Notes: generated by a model from the letters alone, not told the origin. Positions 53,916 to 62,868 are shown, counted from the stretch's first letter. The stretch: 62,868 nucleotides of DNA from Acidimicrobiaceae bacterium (GCA_003164095.1 PLRX01000155.1:1-62868); one strand, 5' to 3'. Numbers and translations: made by a program.

Positions 53916-54467
53916 ATGCCGTTCCCACTGAGCACGCTGGCGATCGCTGCGCTCGCGGTTGGCGGGGTGGCCAGCGGCGTCGGCACTGCGGCGGCGTCCG
54001 CTTCCCCTGCCGCTCCACCGTCCGTCGTGGCGGCCCTGGCCCAGCAACGGCATCTGGCCACAGACATCGCCGGTCTCACCGAGACCGCCCGGCACCTGGA
54101 GGCGACGCTGGCAACGGCGCGACACGCGGCCGGCAGCGGAGCCACCCCCGCCGGCACCGCGACGACGACCACGGTCGCGCCCACATCTGACGGGACGGCG
54201 ACGGCACCCGGTGCCGGCGGCACGGCGGGGACCGAGCCGACCACCGAGCCGGCACGCCACGGTGGTGATCCCGGGTCGGGCCCGGCCACGGGCGACGACG
54301 GTTCGGGGACATCGACGGTGCCCGCGACGGACGTGACCACCGTCCCCACGGCCCCCACGACGACGCCGACGACCACGGCGCCCACCACGACGACCACCAC
54401 GCAGCCCCGTCACCACGGCGGGGATGGAGGTGGCGGCGGTTCCGACGACGGAGGCTCGGATGACTGA
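53916..54467 (+). CDS. Exported low-complexity protein A
   Basis: A 183-residue protein with a signal peptide (about 1-30, cut near ASASPA). A single predicted coiled-coil helix follows (about 36-70, ALAQQRHLATDIAGLTETAR), then a disordered tail rich in Thr, Pro, Gly and Asp, ending SDDGGSDD. The helix resembles that of the next gene, so the two are likely paralogues. No catalytic motif. It may be an extracellular scaffold. Its tail is like the tail of the sigma partner at 49185. Confidence 0.7.
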   Translation: MPFPLSTLAIAALAVGGVASGVGTAAASASPAAPPSVVAALAQQRHLATDIAGLTETARHLEATLATARHAAGSGATPAGTATTTTVAPTSDGTATAPGAGGTAGTEPTTEPARHGGDPGSGPATGDDGSGTSTVPATDVTTVPTAPTTTPTTTAPTTTTTTQPRHHGGDGGGGGSDDGGSDD

Positions 54468-55068
54468 CCGCCGGAACGGCGCTGCACGGGGACGCCGGCG
54501 GGACACGCGGGCCGCAGCCTCCACCCTGGCCGTAGCGGCAACTGCCGGAGTGACGGGCGTCACCCTGGCCTGGGCCGCGGGCTCGACACCCTCGACCGGC
54601 AGCGCCGGTGCCGCCGCACAGGTCTCGGGCCAGATCGCCGCCGACAAGGCGGCCATGGCCCAGCTCCAGCAGACCATCGCCACGGCACGGGGGCAGCTGG
54701 CTGCCCTCGGCGGTGCGGCCCCGGTCGCGGCCACACCCGGTGCGCCTGCGACGCCGGGTGCACCTGGTGCCACCACCACCTCGGCGTCCGGCGCCCCCGG
54801 GTCGGCCGGCACGTCGGGAACCGCCACCGCCGGCTCCCCTGCCTACTCCGCCTCGAGCGGCGCCACCGGGCAGTCCATCGGCGGGACCTACGCCCAGGCT
54901 GCGGGCGGTGCCGCCACCCCGGCTGCGGCGGCCCCGGCGGCCGGGGGGAGCACGGCCGCCCCCACTCCGACGGCACCTCCCGCCACGTCCCCACCTGCGA
55001 CATCCCCCCCGGCCACGGCCCCTCCGCCGGTCACCACATCGACGGGCGCATCGGGAGCCAAGCCGTGA
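54460..55068 (+). CDS. Exported low-complexity protein B
   Basis: A 202-residue protein. Basic start, one membrane/signal segment (about 20-42), then a helix (about 52-85, AAAQVSGQIAADKAAMAQLQ and on), then an Ala/Gly/Pro/Thr-rich tail. Residues 133-136 are SGAT, the core of the motif on which ApbE places FMN in classical targets; the surrounding sequence is not an FMN-binding domain, so this is only a candidate. Start overlaps protein A by 8 bp; GGAGG precedes the ATG. Confidence 0.7.
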   Translation: MTDRRNGAARGRRRDTRAAASTLAVAATAGVTGVTLAWAAGSTPSTGSAGAAAQVSGQIAADKAAMAQLQQTIATARGQLAALGGAAPVAATPGAPATPGAPGATTTSASGAPGSAGTSGTATAGSPAYSASSGATGQSIGGTYAQAAGGAATPAAAAPAAGGSTAAPTPTAPPATSPPATSPPATAPPPVTTSTGASGAKP

Positions 55069-56027
55069 CGTCAGCCGGGACGGCGTTGCCGGCACTGGTC
55101 ATCGGTTCCGTCCGGGCCATGGCTTCCGACGTCACCCTGTTCGGTCCGGACGGACACGACGACCCGTCGGCGGGCCCGGTCGTGGAACGCGCCCTGGCCG
55201 TCTTTGCGACCGTGCAGGCCGCATGCACCCGGTTCGACGCCGCCAGCCCGCTGATGCGGGCCAATGCGATGCCCGACGAGTGGCACGATGTCCCCCGGGT
55301 CCTGCTGGCCGCGGTGCGTGAGGCCTATCGCGCCTACCTACGGACCGACGGTCGCTTCGACCCCCGGGTCCTCGACGACCTGGTCCGCCTGGGCTACGAC
55401 CGGAACCTGCCGTTCGAGGACGGCCGGGTGGTCACCGACGGCGTCGTGACAGCCCGGGACGCACCCGGTGAGTGGGCGCCCCGATTCCGGTCGGGGCGAC
55501 GGTCGCGACTCCACCTCGGGGGTGTGGCCATCGACCTCGGGGGGATCGGCAAGTCGTTGGCTGTCCGCTGGGCCGTCGACCTGCTCGGCGAACAACTCGA
55601 GAGCTTCCTGCTGGATGCCGGTGGTGACTGCTACTGCTCGGGCACCGGGCCCGAGGAGGACGGCTGGCGGGTGGCCGTCGAAGACCCGGCCGGCGGGGAC
55701 CGTCCGGTGGCCGTGCTCTCGCTCACGGACCTCGGGTGCGCCACCTCCTCGACCCGACTGCGGCGGTGGCGGGCGGGCGGTGGTGGCGCCCACCACCTCA
55801 TCGACCCCCGATCCGGACGACCGGGCGGCGCCGGACTCGCAGCGGTCACCGTGGTCGCCGGCGACACCGCGGAGGCCGAGGTGGCCGCCAAGGACCTCTT
55901 CCTGCGGGGTCGTGACGCCATCGCCGAGGCGGCCGATCGCACCGGGGTGGCCGCATTGTGGGTCACCGACGCCGGCGACGTGGCAGCCAGCACGGCGATT
56001 GCACCCCACGTGGTCTGGTGGGCGTGA
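55065..56027 (+). CDS. apbE: FAD:protein FMN transferase (ApbE family)
   Basis: A 320-residue enzyme that covalently attaches FMN from FAD to Ser/Thr of exported redox proteins. Motifs VAIDLGGIGKSLAVRWA, LLDAGGDCYCSGTG and HHLIDPRSGRP are the metal- and FAD-binding set. No clear signal peptide, which is atypical, so the site of action could be cytoplasmic or the N-terminus misplaced. GTG start overlaps the previous stop by 4 bp. Confidence 0.9.
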   Translation: MTSAGTALPALVIGSVRAMASDVTLFGPDGHDDPSAGPVVERALAVFATVQAACTRFDAASPLMRANAMPDEWHDVPRVLLAAVREAYRAYLRTDGRFDPRVLDDLVRLGYDRNLPFEDGRVVTDGVVTARDAPGEWAPRFRSGRRSRLHLGGVAIDLGGIGKSLAVRWAVDLLGEQLESFLLDAGGDCYCSGTGPEEDGWRVAVEDPAGGDRPVAVLSLTDLGCATSSTRLRRWRAGGGGAHHLIDPRSGRPGGAGLAAVTVVAGDTAEAEVAAKDLFLRGRDAIAEAADRTGVAALWVTDAGDVAASTAIAPHVVWWA

Positions 56028-56851
56028 TGACCCCCCGCTCCACCATCGCCCACCCCTCGGCCCGGCCGGGCAGCCTGCCCGAACCGGTCCGGGTCCCCGA
56101 ACTCGACCCGGGCGCAGCCGGTACGGTCACGGCTCCCTCCGAGCCGCGCGTGCCCGGCCGTGCCGCCAGCGCCACACCGGACCGAGTGTCCAGGAACGCG
56201 GCGGACCTGGCCCGGACGGCGGGACTGTTGGCCGTCATCCTGCTCGCATCGCTCGTCGTCGGGCGGGTCGCCGGCTCCAGGGGCGGATCGCTGCTGCACA
56301 ACCGGATGCTCCCCTGGATCCTCGGCCGCGGACTCGGCGTGGCCGCCTACCTGGCGCTGACAGGCACGGTCGTCCTCGGACTGTGGCTCCGCCACCCGTG
56401 GCGGTCCCGGTTCCGCACTCCTTCGGCTGCAGCCATCCTCTGGGCCCATGTGGCGCTTGCCGCCGGCACGGTGACGTTGGTCGCCGGTCACGTGACCGCG
56501 CTCGCCCTCGACCGCTACGCCGGAGTCGGCTGGACTGGTGCCCTCGTGCCGTGGAAAGCGGACTTCGAGCCCACCCCGGTCGCGCTCGGAACCATCGCCC
56601 TCTACGGCCTGGTCCTGGTGGTGGCGACGGCGGCGCTGGCCGGCTCGATCGCCCGGGCCGTCTGGTTCCCGGTCCATTCCGCCGCCGTGCTCGTCTTCTG
56701 CGTCTCGCTCGCCCATGGCGCAACGGCCGGCAGCGACGGCTCGATACTTCGCTGGGTCTACGCGGCATCGGGTCTCGTGGTGCTCATCCTGCAAGTGACC
56801 CGCTGGGTGGTCGGCAACCGGGCGCGTGGCGAAGGGCTGACCGACCGGTGA
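56027..56851 (+). CDS. Ferric-reductase-like bis-heme membrane protein
   Basis: A 274-residue protein with six hydrophobic segments after a polar N-terminus of about 60. Four His lie as two pairs on helices: His141 and His155 (14 apart), His217 and His230 (13 apart), the signature of two stacked b-type hemes in ferric reductase, NOX and MsrQ proteins. No FAD/NAD domain is attached, so electrons must come from a partner, the NuoF-like protein next door. Overlaps the apbE stop (TGATG). Confidence 0.85.
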   Translation: MTPRSTIAHPSARPGSLPEPVRVPELDPGAAGTVTAPSEPRVPGRAASATPDRVSRNAADLARTAGLLAVILLASLVVGRVAGSRGGSLLHNRMLPWILGRGLGVAAYLALTGTVVLGLWLRHPWRSRFRTPSAAAILWAHVALAAGTVTLVAGHVTALALDRYAGVGWTGALVPWKADFEPTPVALGTIALYGLVLVVATAALAGSIARAVWFPVHSAAVLVFCVSLAHGATAGSDGSILRWVYAASGLVVLILQVTRWVVGNRARGEGLTDR

Positions 56852-58236
56852 CCACCTCTCCCGACCTCCTTGCGCCTCGCCCCACTCACGCGGCGGACTT
56901 GCGAACGGGACCCGGCGCGTCGGCCTTCCCGGTCCGCATCGACCGCCTCGGTGGCACCGGTGCTCTCCTGCTGTCGGGTCCGTCGGCCACGGACGGCAGC
57001 GAGGGCCTCGTTGGCCACGCCACCCGGTGGGGCCCGCTGCCGGCCCACGACGGGGCCCGGGTACGGACCCTGCTCCGGGACAGCCGACTCGACGGCCGGG
57101 GCGGTGCCGGGTTTCCCGTGGCGCGCAAGGTCGAGACGGCGCTCCTGGCGCCGGGACGTCCCGTCCTGATCGTGAATGCGTCCGAGAGCGAGCCGGCCAG
57201 TCGCAAGGATCGGACACTGTGTCGGCATCGCCCACACCTGGTGCTCGACGGGGCGTCGCTACTGGCACGGGCGCTCGGCGCCGACGAGGTCGTCCTCCAC
57301 TCCCACCGCATCGGTGGTTCGCCGTCCGGACCGCTGTCCCTGGCCATCGTCGAGCGGGTCCGGGCCGGCCTGGAGGACCCGGCATGGCACCTGTCGGAGG
57401 GACCGGACCGCTATGTGGCCGGCGAGTCCTCGGCTGTCGCCTCGTTCGTCGACGGCGGTGAGGCGCGGCCCAGGTTCACGACCCGACCCCTGGCGGTCGA
57501 CGGGCCGTCAGGTCGCCCCACGGTCGTCTCCAATGCCGAGACGGTGGTCCAGCTGGCGGTGGCCGCCCGCATCGGCGCCGTGGCGTGGAACTCGCTCGGG
57601 GCCCCGTCGTCCCCCGGGCCGCGCCTGGTCACCCTGGCCGGCGCGGTCCCCCGGCCCGGCCTGGTGCTGGAGCTCACCGGCCCGGGGACCATCGGTGACC
57701 TCCTGACTGCCGAAGGGCTTGGTGCACCGCCAGCAGCCGTCCTGGTGGGTGGGTTCGCCGGGACGTGGGTCCGGGGCGACGAGGCCTGGCAGACACCGTT
57801 CAGCCGCGAGTCACTCCAGTGTGTGGGCGCGTCGCCGGGGTGCGGGCTGCTCGGGGTGCTCCCGCACGACGCCTGCCCGCTGGTCGAGACGGCGCGCATC
57901 GTCCGGTACCTGGCCGGCGAGTCGGCGGGCCAGTGCGGCTCGTGTGTGGCAGGGCTCCCCCGACTGGCCGGCGCCATGGACGCCCTGGCCGCGGGTACCG
58001 CCCGCCGCCGGGGCCTCGCCAGGATGGACGCGCTGGCCGATACCGTTCTCGGCAGCGGTGCCTGCGCTCATCCGGACGGGGTGGTCCTGCTCGTCCGGTC
58101 GGCCCTCCGGGTCTTCCGAGACGACGTGGTCCGCCACCTGGCCGGCGGCCCATGCCGCGCCGCCGACCACCCCCCGGTCCTGCCCGTTCCCGATGCCAGG
58201 CCGACACCGACGACGGGTGGCGACGCATGGAGGTGA
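56848..58236 (+). CDS. NuoF-like FMN/Fe-S flavoprotein
   Basis: A 462-residue protein homologous to the NADH-oxidising NuoF subunit. GRGGAGFP (83-90) and NASESEPASRKDR (110-122) form the FMN/NADH site; SLBB-like region about 255-310. The C-terminal Fe-S segment reads ESAGQCGSC with Cys363, Cys366 and later Cys406, but the first of the four NuoF cysteines is Ala360, so the cluster is not the classical four-Cys one. GTG start overlaps the heme gene (GTGA). Confidence 0.88.
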   Translation: MTTSPDLLAPRPTHAADLRTGPGASAFPVRIDRLGGTGALLLSGPSATDGSEGLVGHATRWGPLPAHDGARVRTLLRDSRLDGRGGAGFPVARKVETALLAPGRPVLIVNASESEPASRKDRTLCRHRPHLVLDGASLLARALGADEVVLHSHRIGGSPSGPLSLAIVERVRAGLEDPAWHLSEGPDRYVAGESSAVASFVDGGEARPRFTTRPLAVDGPSGRPTVVSNAETVVQLAVAARIGAVAWNSLGAPSSPGPRLVTLAGAVPRPGLVLELTGPGTIGDLLTAEGLGAPPAAVLVGGFAGTWVRGDEAWQTPFSRESLQCVGASPGCGLLGVLPHDACPLVETARIVRYLAGESAGQCGSCVAGLPRLAGAMDALAAGTARRRGLARMDALADTVLGSGACAHPDGVVLLVRSALRVFRDDVVRHLAGGPCRAADHPPVLPVPDARPTPTTGGDAWR

Positions 58237-58469
58237 CCGTGACGGTCCGGATCGATCCCACCCGCTGCCGGGGCCATGCCATCTGCGCCCTGTTCTTCGC
58301 CGACGGTGTGGAGCTGGACCAGTGGGGGTTCGGCCGGGTGCTCGACGACAGTGCCGACTCGAGCCGACTGCTGCGCAAGGCGCGACGGGCGGCGGCGGCG
58401 TGCCCCAACGGGGCGTTCATCGTGTCGGAGCACTCGACGCCCGCTGCCCGGCCGGTCCACACCGGCTGA
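58227..58469 (+). CDS. Ferredoxin, three-Cys cluster type
   Basis: An 80-residue ferredoxin with CRGHAIC (C-x5-C) and CPNG, three Cys in all, as in 3Fe-4S ferredoxins. ATG 58227 or GTG 58233 is possible; the latter would give the GTGA overlap seen throughout the operon. Probable electron donor of the NuoF-like protein. Confidence 0.85.
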   Translation: MEVTVTVRIDPTRCRGHAICALFFADGVELDQWGFGRVLDDSADSSRLLRKARRAAAACPNGAFIVSEHSTPAARPVHTG

Positions 58470-58823
58470 ACCCTCCGCCCTCGCCTCCGGTCGGATGGCC
58501 GTCCGCTGAGACGTGACGCCCGAGGCCTGCAGCGCCGCCGGGTGGACCTCGGGGCCTCGCTGGTGGCCGCCACCGGTGCCACCACCGGCCGGTCTGCTGG
58601 AGCCTGGTCCCGCGCCCGCCACGCCGCCGAGCACGGCCACCCGCAGATCGAGGTGGGCGTCCGGCCTCGCACCGCCGGTCCGTGCACAGGATCACCCCTT
58701 GTACCGGTGGGCCACCCGTGATGGACTGGGCAAACCGCACCCCCGCCGGTCCGGCCCCCGGAACGCGGGTGCTGCGCCATCTGAGCACGCCGCTCACCAC
58801 CTCCCCTCGGACCGAGGAGCCCC
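58470..58823. other. 354-bp region with no clear gene
   Basis: Open frames here are Pro/Arg-rich and unconvincing, apart from a possible GTG-started frame of about 58 codons near 58545. No terminator or riboswitch was recognised. A promoter for the wall hydrolase should lie near the end; GAGGAG precedes its ATG. Confidence 0.35.
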
Positions 58824-59738
58824 ATGGGCAAACTGGTGGGCGTCCTCGCCCTGTGCTGTGGCATCGCCGTCCTGGCCGTGGCCGTCCTCGTGTCGGCGGT
58901 CGTCGGGGGTGCGTCCTCCCCGTCCGGTCCGTCGTCCGGCACCGCTGCGTCCACCGGCGCCCGCGGCACCGGTCCCGCCCTGCCCGCAGGGTGGGCCGCC
59001 CTCGAACAGGCTGCGGCCGCAACGTGCCCCGGGCTGTCCTGGTCGGTCCTGGCCGCGATCGGCACCGTCGAATCCGACAGCGGGCGATCCACCGCCCCGG
59101 GCGTGGCCTCCGGGGCCAACGCCGCCGGTGCCGAGGGACCGTTCCAGTTCGTACCGTCGACGTTCGCCGCCTATGCCACGATCGGCCCGGGTGGCGCGCG
59201 CCCCGCCTCCCCCTATGACCCGGTAGACGCCGCCTTCACGGCTGCAACGATGTTGTGCGCCGACGGGGCGGGAGCCGCCGCTGGCCTCCGTGGCGCGGTG
59301 TTCGCCTACAACCACGACGACGTCTACGTGTCGACGGTCCTGACGCTCTCCCTCGCCTTCGCCGACGATGCCACGGTGGACGCCACGGTCGTGGCCGCGC
59401 TCGCCTTCGCAGCGGCACAGCTCGGCGTACCCTACGAATGGGGCGGCACCGGACAGGGCGGATTCGACTGCTCCGGCCTGTCCCAGGCCTCGTTCGCCCA
59501 CGCGGGCGTGGGCCTCCCCCGGGTCGCCCAGGACCAGTTCGAGGCCGGACCAGCCGTCCCGGGCGCGGCGCCGCAGCCAGGTGACCTGCTGTTCTTCGGT
59601 ACGGGCCCGACCGGCGTGGACCACGTCGGCATCTACGCCGGTGACGGACTCATGATCGACGCGCCCCACACCGGGGCGGTGGTCCGGGTGGAGCCGGCCG
59701 ACTGGTCCGGCCTGGTGGGAGCCACCCGGCCGGGCTGA
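58824..59738 (+). CDS. Lytic transglycosylase / NlpC-P60 wall hydrolase
   Basis: A 304-residue exported two-domain peptidoglycan enzyme. Membrane anchor about 5-28; transglycosylase-like domain about 55-180 with candidate catalytic Glu83 (GTVESDSG) and GPFQFVPSTF; NlpC/P60 domain about 185-300 with Cys216 (FDCSG), His267 (HVGIY) and His282. Such fusions often belong to conjugative elements, but no conjugation genes are in view. Likely secreted or surface-bound. Confidence 0.88.
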   Translation: MGKLVGVLALCCGIAVLAVAVLVSAVVGGASSPSGPSSGTAASTGARGTGPALPAGWAALEQAAAATCPGLSWSVLAAIGTVESDSGRSTAPGVASGANAAGAEGPFQFVPSTFAAYATIGPGGARPASPYDPVDAAFTAATMLCADGAGAAAGLRGAVFAYNHDDVYVSTVLTLSLAFADDATVDATVVAALAFAAAQLGVPYEWGGTGQGGFDCSGLSQASFAHAGVGLPRVAQDQFEAGPAVPGAAPQPGDLLFFGTGPTGVDHVGIYAGDGLMIDAPHTGAVVRVEPADWSGLVGATRPG

Positions 59739-59811
59739 CGGCATCCTCGCCCGCGCCGAACCGCTCTGCCACCGGCACGGTCAGGTCGGCGGTGCCATCG
59801 CTGTAACCGGC

Positions 59812-59831
59812 TCAACGACGGACCACTAGGA
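59812..59831. repeat. 20-bp direct repeat, copy 1
   Basis: TCAACGACGGACCACTAGGA; matches copy 2 at 60774-60793 with one change. The TAG stop of the minus-strand gene lies inside it. The pair flanks that gene. Confidence 0.7.
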
Positions 59832-60545
59832 CATCGCCTGATTGATCTTGCCGGTGGTCTTCTTTGCCTTCACGGAGACGACGGTGGCCGATCCGTAGTC
59901 GGCGCCCCTGTACCAGACCGAACTGTAACTGGAGGTCACGCCACAGTCGTTGGGGATGAACTCGATCTTGGCCCCGCTCGTGGCGATACCGGGAAGCTTG
60001 TACGTGCCGTTTGCAGCGGTGCACGCCGCGGCCGCAGTCTGGAGGGCGGTGGTCCAGTACGCCACGACCAGGATCCCCTGTACGGGCTTCTTCGTGGTCG
60101 CGTCGGTGACCTTGCCCGAGATGGCACCCCCCTCGCTCAGCGAGAAGTCGATACCCGAGGTGGTGCCGCCCGCCGACACCGCGAACGGCGTGGCGCTGGA
60201 CTGGAAGTCCTGGTTGTCGTACCACTGCCCGACATAGTCGCCACTCGCACAGTCGATTCCGATCGCCGTGTAGTCGGTCGCCGGGGGTACCCCGGCGAGG
60301 GTCCACACTCCCTTGGAGGTCGATGGCCCACTGGTGCCCACCGTGGTATTCGTGCTCCCTTCGACGACGTTGACGCAGATGTTCTTCAGCGGCTTGCCGG
60401 TCCCCGAATTGACCGCCGTGCCGGTGACGCTTCCCGTGGTACCGGCGGCCCCTGCCGGTACCCCGACGGCCACCCCGGCCATCGGAACCGCCAAGGCCAG
60501 CGCCAGGAAGGCGAGTCCTCGTCTGCGCACACTGTTGGCATTCAT
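59826..60545 (-). CDS. Exported protein with two carboxypeptidase-regulatory-like domains
   Basis: A 239-residue secreted protein. Signal peptide about 1-34 (ends GAAG), then two beta-sandwich repeats (about 37-130 and 135-235), each starting VTGTAV or ISGKVTD with the typical GxVxDxxTxxP pattern. Conserved Cys in each may form disulfides. No catalytic residues. Adhesion or matrix role likely. Flanked by 20-bp direct repeats. Confidence 0.75.
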   Translation of the reverse strand: MNANSVRRRGLAFLALALAVPMAGVAVGVPAGAAGTTGSVTGTAVNSGTGKPLKNICVNVVEGSTNTTVGTSGPSTSKGVWTLAGVPPATDYTAIGIDCASGDYVGQWYDNQDFQSSATPFAVSAGGTTSGIDFSLSEGGAISGKVTDATTKKPVQGILVVAYWTTALQTAAAACTAANGTYKLPGIATSGAKIEFIPNDCGVTSSYSSVWYRGADYGSATVVSVKAKKTTGKINQAMS

Positions 60546-60662
60546 GTCGTCGGGCTCCGATTCTGTTCGCGTCAGCCCCTAGCGAACGGTAATGAGCGGC
60601 ACCGGCCGACTCAGTACGCCATTCGGCGTAGACGTAGCGCGACCGTCACTGTGCGTGGGGAG

Positions 60663-60770
60663 TTACGACCTCCGGACCGCGCCAGGTGACAACACGTCGA
60701 AGGCCTCCCCGGCGACATCCGGGACGGCCCCGAGCATCTCGAAGGCGAACGCCGTCAGCGGACTCTCGCT
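60663..60770 (-). pseudogene. Possible 3' gene fragment
   Basis: About 35 codons read SPLTAFAFEMLGAVPDVAG, then EAFDVLSPG, to a stop at 60663, but an upstream stop and no start codon make this at most a remnant. It lies between the direct-repeat copy and the exported protein. No family recognised. Confidence 0.25.
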
Positions 60771-60773
60771 CGA

Positions 60774-60793
60774 TCAGCGACGGACCACTAGGA
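60774..60793. repeat. 20-bp direct repeat, copy 2
   Basis: TCAGCGACGGACCACTAGGA; the TAG stop of the acetyltransferase gene lies inside it, exactly as in copy 1. Confidence 0.7.
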
Positions 60794-61390
60794 GCGGGTA
60801 CCCCGGGGCTCGCGCCACATGGTCGTGACCACGGGACCGCCGCCCGGGAGCGTGAACTCCCCGGCGTCGACGAAGCCGACGGACCGGTACCGCTCGAGAT
60901 TCGCCGGGTTGGTCGACTCGAGGTCGGCGGGCATCCTCTCGGCGTCGACCAGTGCCAGGTTGTCGGCCAGCAGGGCCATGCCGAGGCCCTGACCACGTGC
61001 CTCGGGCCGGGTGCCGAAGAGGCTGAGGTAGTAATGGTCCGGACCGGTCGGCCGGGCCGACTCGAACGCCTCGAGCAGGGCGATGGCCCGCCACAGGTCG
61101 GGCCCGAGGAGCTCGGCCATGAGACTGCCCATCGCTGCCTCCTCCTCGTGGGACAGCTCGTCGGCACCCGGCGGGATCCACTGGGTGACGGCCCCGGCAC
61201 CCGGCGTCGTCCAGATCCAGCCGTGCCGCACCGACGCCTCCAGGAGCAGTCCCCACACCGCCCGTAACTGGTCGGTCCGTCGGGCTGCGACGGTGAACAC
61301 CCAGCTCCAGGCGGGGTCACCGTCGAAGGCGAGTGCCAAGGTGTCCGCGGCGAGGGTCAGGTCGTCGGGTCCGGCTCGGCGGGCGTCCAT
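60788..61390 (-). CDS. GNAT-family N-acetyltransferase
   Basis: A 200-residue acetyltransferase. It opens MDARRAGPDDLTLAADTLAL, and acetyl-CoA motif A is PEARGQGLGMALLADNLALV (RxxGxG). YYLSLFGTRPE is the strand before it, and YRSVGFVDAGEFTLP the C-terminal region. ATG 61390 was chosen for the GGAGG just before it; ATGs at 61399 and 61402 are alternatives. Substrate unknown. Confidence 0.85.
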   Translation of the reverse strand: MDARRAGPDDLTLAADTLALAFDGDPAWSWVFTVAARRTDQLRAVWGLLLEASVRHGWIWTTPGAGAVTQWIPPGADELSHEEEAAMGSLMAELLGPDLWRAIALLEAFESARPTGPDHYYLSLFGTRPEARGQGLGMALLADNLALVDAERMPADLESTNPANLERYRSVGFVDAGEFTLPGGGPVVTTMWREPRGTRS

Positions 61391-61619
61391 GCCCTCCATC
61401 ATGGCCCGGTCGGGATCAGGTACCACCCGTGCCGAGCACCGTCGGCTGGACGCTGGAGCCGCACGCATCCACTCCAGGCAGGGCGCGGCGTGCACGGCGT
61501 CGAGGAGCACGGACCAGCGGATCCCCGCACTCTCCCCTCGACCCCACCTGCCACAGCCGCCCTCCCGACCGGCGCCGAGTGCGCCTGACGGAGCCCGGCG
61601 GGTGCACACTCGGCAACCG

Positions 61620-62868
<1,249 letters not shown>

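Overview
The window is about 63 kb of very GC-rich DNA with many GTG starts and densely packed, often overlapping genes. It carries a complete Pup-proteasome locus, a fused FO synthase (FbiC) for coenzyme F420, an F420-type deazaflavin reductase, a DUF4193 protein and a HelY-type helicase. This combination points to a free-living actinobacterium. The lack of pafBC and the many weakly familiar small proteins suggest a deep branch such as Acidimicrobiia; the class is an inference. No tRNA, rRNA, CRISPR array, integrase or transposase was recognised.

Layout. (1) 1-8.9 kb is a loose accessory stretch with signs of decay: two operator-like palindromes, the broken C-terminal part of an APC permease, a possible frameshifted small gene and a truncated membrane gene. 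Among these lie an alpha/beta hydrolase, a secreted G1 (eqolisin-type) acid peptidase, a GAF-PAS-GGDEF cyclase, a secreted copper monooxygenase-like protein and an SDR oxidoreductase. (2) 8.9-15.6 kb holds a Tat-exported flavin amine oxidase, a deazaflavin reductase, a nitroreductase, an RG-repeat protein, two small zinc-finger-like proteins, and the DUF4193 gene with its operon. (3) 16.1-28.6 kb is one minus-strand block transcribed mpa-dop-pup-prcB-prcA-pafA-lepB-tatB-tatC-helY-thyX: protein tagging and degradation followed by export and processing genes. (4) 28.7-32.2 kb has a ferredoxin, rpiA, trmI and small membrane proteins.

(5) 32.2-44.5 kb is a plus-strand run: bicupin, FIST protein, transketolase, transaldolase, 6-phosphogluconate dehydrogenase, glucose-6-phosphate dehydrogenase, 6-phosphogluconolactonase, FbiC and a LOG-family protein. 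It encodes most of the pentose phosphate pathway next to F420 synthesis; rpiA is just upstream on the other strand. (6) 44.5-50.2 kb has a PAS-PAS-GAF-HD-GYP protein behind a perfect inverted repeat, a three-unit membrane protein, and an ECF sigma factor with a membrane-anchored partner. (7) 50.2-53.6 kb on the minus strand has an ArsB-like permease and an acyl-CoA ligase operon.

(8) 53.8-58.5 kb is the most interesting part: a tightly coupled six-gene plus-strand operon of two small exported low-complexity proteins, an ApbE flavin transferase, a bis-heme ferric-reductase-like membrane protein, a NuoF-like flavoprotein and a ferredoxin. Read together these form a plausible transmembrane electron line, ferredoxin to NuoF-like protein to membrane hemes to an exported flavin-bearing acceptor, but the usual FMN-binding acceptor protein is missing. 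(9) 58.8-62.9 kb has a transglycosylase/NlpC-P60 wall enzyme, an exported beta-sandwich protein flanked by direct repeats, an acetyltransferase and the 3' part of gltD, cut by the window edge.
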